Assembly (NCBI GenBank): GCA_037975125.1
Contig: JAJQOW010000014.1
Span: 17,993,264 to 18,057,263, forward strand
Source: Latrodectus hesperus
Taxonomy: Eukaryota > Arthropoda > Arachnida > Araneae > Theridiidae
DNA: 64,000 nucleotides
Reading direction: 5' to 3'
Position numbers and translations under genes: made by a program. Each line of letters starts with the position of its first letter. Position 1 is the first letter of the stretch. This document shows positions 52,331 through 64,000 of this stretch, piece after piece. The notes under the pieces were generated by a model, which saw nothing but the letters and a program-made list of their open reading frames with translations, was not told where the DNA came from and did no database searches.

Positions 52331-53207
52331 TTCCAATAAGTAATTAAGAGAGTAATTAAACTAATTCCTTTTAAGATTAAGAGATCAGTGAGGATTTAGT
52401 TAAACTTCACCAAAGAACAATGTAACTGATTAAGTTGAATTTGCACTAAGTACAATTTGATCCCGGGAATTAAAATACTGAAAACAAGATTTTTTTTGGG
52501 AAGTGTGATTTATATATTTTTTATTTGAATGTTTCGAAACGAGTAAATTTTTTAAAAAGTTTGTAATCACGTAGAAATAAAATTAATTACATTAAAGTGA
52601 TCAATCAAAAAATAATTAATAGTGTTTTAAAATTTCTTAAATACATTATATGTATTTATGTATATAAATGCGTGTAAAACTTTTCTTGCATGCCTTATAA
52701 TCTATGATTTTTAGCATAAAAACTTTTAGAAAATTAAATACAATTATAAATATAACTTTATCTGTATATTGATTATTTTTTTATTTGCTCCAACACAGCA
52801 AAATGTTAAAATCATTTAAAATATGATTAGAAAATTTTTAAAAAAATATCTGTATCAGATAATATTATGAGCAGGCACCCTTTAATACGTGAAAAAAATT
52901 AATTCTTTTAAGAGAATTAATTTTAGTCATCTTAGTCATCTTGCTACATATGAAATTGATCGTAAATGTTTCCTAGAAGTTTAGCACTAAATATTATGTT
53001 GTCGTATTTCAAACTTAAACACATCTGAAAATATTGAAAATTTTCAGCAAAAACAAAAATATTCTATTATTTATTTTTTATTTTTATTACAAGGTTTCAA
53101 TAAAATACAGTAATTAATTTTTTAGCTACAACATTAAATTATGAATTTCAATTTTTTAAATTTTTTTCTCAATATTAAACTTGCATTATGATAAAGAGTG
53201 CAAATCA
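52331..53207. other. AT-rich intergenic DNA
   Basis: No feature is seen apart from a short direct repeat, TTAGTCATC, at about 52923-52943. Confidence 0.5.
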
Positions 53208-53209
53208 TA

Positions 53210-53403
53210 CAAGGTATCCCAAAACGACCGCAAAAACTCTGCACAGCTAGATTCCTCGTTGGGAGTACATAAAAACTGCCCAAAGAAGCGTTCCTCTACG
53301 ATCCATAGTTTACGAGAAAAATACAAAAAACAAAGTATGACGTCACTGCCGGTGCAAGAAAAAAAACACTTTATTGAACATATCAACAGCAGTATTTGCA
53401 TAT
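53210..53403. repeat. Left long terminal inverted repeat
   Basis: It pairs with 53622-53807. Shared words in both arms include AACGACCGCA, CTAGATTCCTCGTTGG and CGTAAACTATGGATCG-type sequence. Confidence 0.88.
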
Positions 53404-53621
53404 TTTTCAGACGAAAATGTTTAAAACGTTCGCCGCGCATATTGCGTCATGCATGCGTCTGCGCAATGGATGCGCACGTATGACAACACCAATGGACTCT
53501 CTCTTGTCTCTCTGCATGCTGCTTGTACTTCGGTGGACCCCGAGATGCTGCAACGTGTGACAGCTATTCCTGCCTCAAGCCTGCCTCAACATGCACGGTG
53601 GACACTTTGAACATCTTATTT

Positions 53622-53807
53622 AAATCGTGCATATACTGCTGTTGATATATTCAATAAAGTTTTTTCTTGCACCGGAAGTGACGTCATACATTGTTTTTCT
53701 CGTAAACTATGGATCGAACAGGAACGCTTCGTTGGGCAGTTTTTAAGTACCCCCAACGAGGAATCTAGTTGTGCAGAGTTTATGCGGTCGTTTTGGGGGA
53801 CACCCTG
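53622..53807. repeat. Right long terminal inverted repeat
   Basis: Complement of 53210-53403 with scattered substitutions and small indels. Confidence 0.88.
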
Positions 53808-53809
53808 TA

Positions 53810-56800
53810 TATTGATGTTATATAATCTCATTACTCATTCAAGCTAATATAGGAATTTATGTGACACAGTTTCACACTTACATATTTTTACGAACACACT
53901 TCATTGAATGAAATGTAAATCTTCAATTTGTATTAAATTAAAATTTATGAATTGTAATGGTTTTTCTGTTGCTGCCATTAGTTTGAAATTAAAATTTCTT
54001 TGAACGCATATGCTGAAAATAGTAGAAACACTATTTCTAAAATCAAAATCCTTACTATATTAATAAAGGAGTTTTAAGAGCAACGTATGTAATTTGTAAG
54101 TCAAATGTGTACAATTTATAAAATATGAAATTTTATTTGAAAAAAATATTTCTTTCATATGCTATATAGATGAATTCATAGATTCACTGCAGAGCAATTC
54201 CAAGCATAATATACTTTTGATAAAAAATCATACTTAATATTTTTAATAGTTAAAATAGTATTCCTGTTTTTAATACTGTTTGCCTATTTACATTCATTTA
54301 AATTTCATTATAGTATTGAGGTATCCATCGACGTTGAAAAGTTGATTTTCGACTATATGCATCTACTTTTTTTATTTATGAATTTTGTACTCAGAAATTT
54401 CCAGCTTGCAAAACAGTTATTTGTTTTACTGTATGTCAAAAAAAATTACAATAGTTTTAAAATGTGTCGTTGTTTTTGTAAAACAAAGCATTGGTAAAGA
54501 TAAGTGGTATTTTGCTTTTCATTACAATTTTTTTTTTTTTGAAATTTACATGTTTTTCTTAAGATGCGTTGATTAATAACCATATGTATGAGTACATAAT
54601 TTAGCTAATACATTCAAAAAGAAATAGCAATATCGTTGCTATCACAAGTGAAACTATTATTCTAAATGCGATTATCTCCTAACTTTGTTTTTCAAAAAAT
54701 CATCGATCCTATTAGGCGATTTCTCAAATAAAATAAAAGTCATTTGTATGAAATTTAGAGTATATGTTTAAAATGTTATTTTCTAGAATTGAAGCAAAAG
54801 TATGTATGTGTATGAAAAACTATTTCATTTACAGCTATTTTTAAATGGGATTTTAAATTTAAATTTTAATGTTCAAAATTTCATAAATTATCCATATTGC
54901 TGCACATTTTTAACCATATTTTCTTTACCTCTCAATATTTTGCTTAGATTTTAATTAATTTCAATGAATATTGTCTCATAAATCTGAGACCCAAATTAAA
55001 TTAAGATTGATGCATAAAACTTTTCTGTAGAATGTTGGCAGTTTGTTAACATTTCGTTAAACTTTGCCAAACAACAATCAATTTAACAAAACGTATACCA
55101 TGTGTAATTAATATTTTATACATAGGTTAATTTTATGTTCTTCCAGTGCAATTTATCTAAAAAAGGACAAAAGAAAATTTAAATAAATTTCTAAAAATAA
55201 AACAATTGAAAGTAGGCGGATACTTTAAAAGTTTTGTACTAAATCTTAAAATTATCCTGAAAATAAAGGAATGTCTCATGCTTTACTGAAATTTGAACAA
55301 ACATTTTTAATAAACATTATCTGTGTCAGAATATTTGTTGGGAATTTAATTTTATAAAGAATTAATTAACTATAAGTCATATCTAAGCTATTTTAATGGA
55401 GAATATTTCTAACTAATCGAAGGATCTTTCTAACAGAATAAAATTTTGTAACATTTAATAGTTATTGCATTCATAAAATTATTTAACTTCTGCAGAAACG
55501 AATTTAAAATTCACAAAGTGGTTAAAATCTACTGAGGATTTATATAAACTATTCTAAAATATCTTTATATATACATAGATATGCATTTACATGTATACAT
55601 AAGTATTATGCATATATATAAATATATGGTATACATCAAATAAATAATACTTCTAAATAATAAGTAATATTAATAAAAAATATTCTAATTATTATTAATT
55701 TCCCTTAAAATTATCTTTGCAAATACTTAGTTTAAGCAAATGTTTCCAATTGAAAAGATAAAATCATTTGAATTCCTATTTTGCAGTATTATGTTTCATA
55801 TGAGAAGGAAAATAGTTCTTCTCTAATTCACATACATATACATAAATCTCCTAAGTAATATAATTTTGCATTGCATAATGAATAATAATCTTAATGGTGT
55901 TCCAGGCTGCAAATTTTTCAGTCCATTTAATAATTTCCTTTTAGGGTTTTAATTTCGAATAATATTTTCTCTAATTCCTAAATGTTTTTATTTCTATTTT
56001 TTTCTTTTTACTTAAGATTTACTTAAGCATGAAATATTCATATATTTGCATTTTTTTCAAAGCATTTATCATTAAGATGAATTAAAGTGTCTTAAAGAAC
56101 ACGTGAATTTAAAGAAAACAAGATTAAAAAAAGTATTCTTATCTCAACATTAATTTTTACTTAAAAATCACAGCACAAAAACTTGTTAAGTCGATTCAAA
56201 AGCTTGTTACAAAATCCGAAATGAAGAAAACAAAGAAGGAAATGAAGCAGAAATAAAATAAGCGTTGAGAAAAATAATATCTGAGCCCCGCATTAAGGAA
56301 AAGTAAAGATAGCTGTTTTTGGCGTCGAGATATGATAGGATAAAAGAAGAAAAAAGTTTTGATTCCGAGATGGAGAGAAAAAAATACCATTACGCTTTGT
56401 GCTAAAGGGAAGAACTTTTTTTCCTTCTGCGTGGAACAATTTCGTCTACTAAAACTTTGCTTGAACAGAATATATTTAGAAAAAAAGAACATCAAAAGTT
56501 TCTCATAGAACAAAATTAAGTTGGAATGAAAAAAGCAATGCAAATTTGAAATGCTTAACTAAGATTTAGTACGAGTTGTTTTTGTTTGTGACTGTTACTG
56601 ACACTAGAACAGGTACAGTTTCTGGTGCTTTGAGTCTTTTTAAAATAGAAAAAAGCATTAAGCTTCTTATCTGGATAATAACTTCGAAAAAAATCTTAAA
56701 ATTCCATTTACTAATATTGGAAGTCCACACTGGTGGAGTTGAAGTTTATCTTCATACAAATTATTTTTATTTTTCACTTTTATACTTTGAGATTTGTATT

Positions 56801-57050
56801 CCATTCTGAATTCCCTAATAAAAATTTTTCTTGGTATTATTTAATGCAGAACTAATTTTTCAAAAATTACTTGATTCATGGCAGTTCATTGATAGTAATA
56901 AATAAATAGGTTCATTTCATTGAAAATATTGATATTTATTTTCAAGACCAAATATATTGTTGTGTGTTGATTAATCGTTATATTTGCTTTACAAGCAAAT
57001 TTAAATATGAAAAAATAATTATATTTATATAGATATCAAGTATAAATGTG
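53810..57050. other. AT-rich intergenic DNA
   Basis: A patch of slightly raised GC at 56195-56460 coincides with a minus-strand frame (56196-56543) rich in Phe, Leu and Ser. It has no recognisable domain and I do not call it a gene. No mobile element is seen. Confidence 0.45.
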
Positions 57051-57055
57051 TATAT

Positions 57056-57889
<834 letters not shown>

Positions 57890-57898
57890 AACACACAC

Positions 57899-57949
<51 letters not shown>
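57890..57949. repeat. Compound (CA)n-(TA)n microsatellite
   Basis: A short CA run is followed by about 49 bp of TA repeat. Confidence 0.97.
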
Positions 57950-57951
<2 letters not shown>

Positions 57952-58199
57952 AGTAAATTTTTACAAAATAACGTTTTTTCCATTTGTTTACTATATTTCG
58001 TTTTTTCAATGTATTATTCTTTTTTTGGTTTTTTGATTAATTTAAAAAAAATTACTATTATTTATATTTTATTAATTCTATTTAAGCTACTTTTGTACGC
58101 TGAACGTATTGTTAAGCATAAGAATTTTTTAATTATTATTATATTTTTCATTTTTTATGTCTTTTCCTATATCTTTAAATTTTTCCCTAATCATGTTTT

Positions 58200-58211
58200 A
58201 CACACACACAT

Positions 58212-58284
<73 letters not shown>
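58200..58284. repeat. Compound (CA)n-(TA)n microsatellite
   Basis: About 11 bp of CA repeat, a short TCAT link, then about 70 bp of TA repeat. Confidence 0.97.
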
Positions 58285-58286
<2 letters not shown>

Positions 58287-58569
58287 CACATAAGGTAAAT
58301 AAATACATATTTTTCAAACTTTTTATTCAGGTCGCTTAGTTAGGCTTGATGAATTTAATATTTTCCTTAGAGAAATATGGTATGTAGTATAGCAAAAAAT
58401 ATTATTCTATCGATGAAAAATATCCTCCATTTCTAGCATTCCTTTTTTTTATAAAAAAAGTTGACGAAATTTGTTTACACGAGGTTGAAAAGTTATAGAT
58501 TTCTTTGGGGAACCCAATTGCTGTCCAGCTGTCATCAGGTTCTGAGATTGACGGCCTGTGTGAATCGCG

Positions 58570-58860
58570 ATGCATACTTTTCAAAAAAAGTGTGCGAGAA
58601 GGGGCTTAATATTTGGCGCTTTATCTCTATATAAGCGGGCATTTGAAGTTATATTGCATGTTCGGTCCACTTCTCTTGACAGTCGTTTTTCAAATTTCTG
58701 GTTGCATACCTGTCGTCAGCTTTCCTACTTAGGTATTGAAATTGCATCTCATTTTCCGAATGTTCACAATGGTTTCCAAATCTCGTTATTTCTTTCTTCT
58801 TTCCTGTTCCCGAGACAAGAACTAGTCATCAAATCTTGACACAAAACGACTACATATCAC
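58570..58860 (+). other. GC-elevated block downstream of a TATA box
   Basis: The block from about 58480 to 58860 stands out by higher GC, with words such as CTGTCCAGCTGTCATCAGG and GAATCGCGATGCAT. An open frame runs 58570-58839, but it begins upstream of the TATA box and so may be incidental. After the TATA box the first ATG, at about 58769, opens MVSKSRYFFLLSCSRDKN and then stops. No donor of good quality follows. It could be a 5' exon or a transposon promoter; no family was recognised. Confidence 0.25.
58628..58635 (+). promoter_or_regulatory. TATA box
   Basis: TATATAAG in the context CTCTATATAAGCGGGC is a strong match to the pol II TATA consensus with the typical GC-rich 3' flank, and it sits inside a GC-elevated block. 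Transcription would start about 30 bp downstream near 58660 (GTTCGGTCC). Confidence 0.4.
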
Positions 58861-60259
58861 TCTACTTTAAAGTAAATTGTCGAAAGAAACTGACATGGAA
58901 TGTTGTGTCGCTTAAGACAGAATATTTTTAACAAACTGCTCCTCAGGAAATTTGAGAAAAAGCGAATGATATTTCTTACTAAACATATCTTGAGTAATTA
59001 AGAGATAATTTATTCACTTGAAATTATAAAGAATTTACTTGGGAATAAGTTCCATACTTTTTTAAGCATTAATTATATCAAACCTGTTTTCACAGTTATT
59101 TTTTGCTTACAATAATTTATAATGAAATTAAAATAAATAAAGGAAATATAAAATAAGTATAATGACTGTTATGATCTACAGAAATGTATAAATAGGAAAT
59201 GTTTTACAAATTTGCACATAACTAAAAACAGTAAATATTTCTTACATCCATTTAGGTATCAGCAAACAAACTGACACAAATTGTTAACTTAAAGATTTTA
59301 GGATTTTTAGTTCATGATACCTTATAATAGAGCACATAACAATGCGAAACATTTTTATCATAATTACAAAGTTAAATTTATCTCTAATACATTTAAAGTA
59401 AACAATTTCATTTCTAAAAATTATATTTTTATTTGAATAGTAAAATGCAAATGCAAAAAGTGAAAACTTAGCACTTATGTTCTTTGGGGAATTTATAAAA
59501 ACAAGGGGATTAATATAAATCTAAAAAAGAAGAAGTTATAAAAATATAAAATTCCAAATCCGATCAATCTAAGCTATTTTAAAAAAAAGACTCGTTAATT
59601 GTCTGAATATTTCCTTGTTTTGGTTGTTTGGAAATATTTTATATGTACTTTTTAACTCCTTGATTTACTTATATGTAAATTTATGATATGTAACTTCCAA
59701 TAGTATAAAATAAATGTTATATAATATATTTAAATTGCATAAAACTTAATGCAAATACTTTTATACATTAAATGCTAAAAGAAGATTATAATATATTTCA
59801 AACAGTTGATTTATGTCAAGAATATATCGAAATTTATATTCAAATACAATTTTACCCATCTAAATATTGAACAAATGTCATGCATTCTTTCATCAGTTTT
59901 AGCGTATTTTATTCGTATGAACATTACTTTTTTAATGCTGATAATCTTTAAAGAAGGAAGAATTCACACACCAAATAATTACATCATGCAAAATCCATTA
60001 TTAATAAAATTAGAATAATTTGTTTGGATTTATATCCAAATATTTGAATTTACTTAAAGTATGATCTCCTATTTCTTAAGAGGGAGAAAAACTTCTGTAA
60101 TCTAATGTAAAATTATCGTTAAAAAAAAAAGCAGTTTTAGGGAGAAATAATATGAAAATTGTAAGAGAATTGTATTCAGAAAATTTAGGGATAGAATTTA
60201 AATGTAAGTCTTTTTCAACAATTTAAGCACTTTTTCATTGTATTTTTATCATTTTATTT
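58861..60259. other. AT-rich intergenic DNA
   Basis: No feature can be supported. Confidence 0.55.
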
Positions 60260-60274
60260 ATTTTAATCTATTAA

Positions 60275-60575
60275 ACTAAAACTAAACTCCATGGCACGAC
60301 AGCCCATGTGGGCCAAGGCCTACAGTGCCGATAACTGTTTTCATGAACGAGGGCCCTGGGGTGCGAAGCATATGTCCCAGTTAGGTGGTCAGCCTAACGT
60401 TTAAGTTCCCAAGCGTTTAGTTTAGCCAAGTGTTTAGTTCCCAAGCATGCTTGGTACTCAGTTGATCGACCCACTGAAGGGATGAAAGGCTGAGTCAACC
60501 TTGCCCAGCCCGAGGATCGAACCTCGGACCTGTGTCATGGGAGCGTGAAATGCTGCCACTAAGCCACCGGGTTTC
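60275..60575 (-). mobile_element. SINE family D, full-length copy
   Basis: On the minus strand the tRNA-like head has a perfect A box, TGGCTTAGTGG, at 60566-60556 and a perfect B box, GGTTCGATCC, at 60523-60514. The body then includes CGGGCTGGGCAAGGT and an internal repeat of CTAAACACTTGG / CTAAACGCTTGG. The 3' end is AGTTTAGTTTTAGTTT. A 15-bp target-site duplication, ATTTTAATCTATTAA, lies at 60260-60274 and 60576-60590. It shares no core or tail with families A, B and C. Intact boxes and a perfect duplication suggest recent insertion. Confidence 0.94.
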
Positions 60576-60590
60576 ATTTTAATCTATTAA

Positions 60591-61419
60591 TTAATACCAT
60601 TATTACAAGGATTGGGAAAGATGGAAATCAAACTTTTGACTTTTCTTAAGAAAGATAGAAGAAAAGAAAGAAGTGACAAAATTATAACAGGGCTCTTTAT
60701 TTTTCAGCACAGATAATTCTTATGATTAATATGAAATATTTATATTCAGATCCATTTATCTTACATTACATATTTTAACTTATTATTGGCATTTAGATTA
60801 TTTCTAACGTTAGATAAACATTACTATTATTAGTACTTGTGTGTGTGCCAAATAATATTAGATATTAAATAAAAAATATTTAAAGATGAACTATGTCAAT
60901 TGCTATATTTTTCAAAATTTGAGTTGCTTCCATATCTCAAGAACCATTTTTTTTGCACAAAAAAATTAGCTATTTAAAATACTATAGTCATAATAACGGA
61001 AACTATTGTCAATGGTTAAAATAGATATAATATGAGTTTTTATATTAAATCCTTTGAAAAGGAGAAATGAATTGTAAATGCGAAACAAAAAACTCTTGAA
61101 TATCATAAAAATTAGACCAGGAAACCTATTTATTGAAAGTTCCGATAATAACATTTATTCTTAGAAATTAGGTTTTATGGATATTTTTGAAAGTCTCTTC
61201 TTACATTTCCTCACTTGTATTAAATTCATATAAGGAACGCGATTATTCCATTCTAAATAATTTTTTGAAAGAGACAAATGATCTCAAATCTTCTTCTTGA
61301 GTCAGAGAATTAATCACTCTCAACAAATTTTGAAAATCTTTACATATTGATATTATCATGAACAGTGCATCTTTCAAAAAATTAATATAAATTTTATCAC
61401 AGACATGACTCACACCCAC
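60591..61419. other. AT-rich intergenic DNA
   Basis: No feature is seen. Confidence 0.55.

Positions 61420-64000
<2,581 letters not shown>

Larger units (their letters stand above)
53210..53807. mobile_element. Non-autonomous mariner-like element with long inverted repeats
   Basis: The 598-bp unit has terminal inverted repeats of roughly 185-195 bp (53210-53403 and 53622-53807), about 85-90 percent alike by eye. The ends are CAAGGTATCCC and the complement of GGGACACCCTG, bordered by TA (53208-53209 and 53808-53809), as expected for a Tc1/mariner relative. The internal 220 bp is CpG-containing. Its plus strand encodes VDPEMLQRV and, after a frame shift, HGGHFEHLI and a stop at about 53615. 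This resembles the C-terminal end of mariner-type transposases, so the unit is probably an internally deleted autonomous element. AATAAAG at 53653 lies just after that stop. Open frames over both repeats (53181-53483 plus, 53616-53831 minus) are copies of the same repeat sequence. Confidence 0.87.

Noticed and set aside
53181..53831. Three open frames sharing peptide words on both strands
   Set aside because: The shared words come from the inverted repeats of one transposable element.
56196..56543. Minus-strand 115-codon frame rich in Phe and Leu as a membrane protein
   Set aside because: Composition follows an AT-rich A/G-biased strand; no start context, domain or splice support.

Overview
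This is a 64 kb piece of an AT-rich eukaryotic nuclear genome. It is very probably an arthropod and, by inference, a spider. The reasons are: several families of tRNA-derived SINEs with target-site duplications; remnants of a non-LTR retrotransposon ending in an RNase H domain; Tc1/mariner-class DNA transposons; ten long (TA)n microsatellites; consensus GT splice donors; and no bacterial-style operons. A run of exactly 500 N (18852-19351) marks a scaffold join. I see no complete host gene. The window reads as intergenic or large-intron DNA with a few isolated candidate exons.

Layout. 1-8184: AT-rich DNA with a CRE-like motif cluster at the very start, one GC-elevated minus-strand block with a consensus splice donor (1246-1509), and a short 38-bp tandem repeat. 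8197-12754: a SINE, a 1.49 kb Tc1-like element with intact TA flanks and inverted repeats but a dead DD34E transposase (9765-11256), and a 5'-truncated SINE. 15.9-31.1 kb: LINE RNase H tails (15896 minus; 27.2-27.97 kb plus, split by a SINE), five more SINEs or SINE pieces, microsatellites, the N gap, and an unrecognised 152-residue open frame (30655-31113). 33.8-35.1 kb: a decayed Tc1-like element with a 13-copy, 33-bp minisatellite in its middle. 38.9-44.4 kb: a full-length SINE and another Tc1-like remnant beside a local duplication. 48.7-58.3 kb: microsatellites, a possible receptor terminal exon (50277-50556), a reverse-transcriptase-like scrap, a strong signal-peptide first-exon candidate on the minus strand (52048-52129), and a 598-bp long-inverted-repeat element. 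58.3-64 kb: a TATA-box block (58628), a complete SINE with 15-bp duplications (60275-60575), a microsatellite and featureless AT-rich DNA.

The most interesting structure is the SINE population. One head and core (family A) occurs with two different 3' tails; one of those tails is also carried by a family with a different head (B); and the central 15-mer of A is present in a third head family (C). This is modular exchange of SINE parts within 31 kb. The best leads for host genes are the signal-peptide exon at 52 kb, the ORF at 30.7 kb, the minus-strand exon candidate at 1.2-1.5 kb and the TATA block at 58.6 kb. All functional statements for these are inference from sequence alone.
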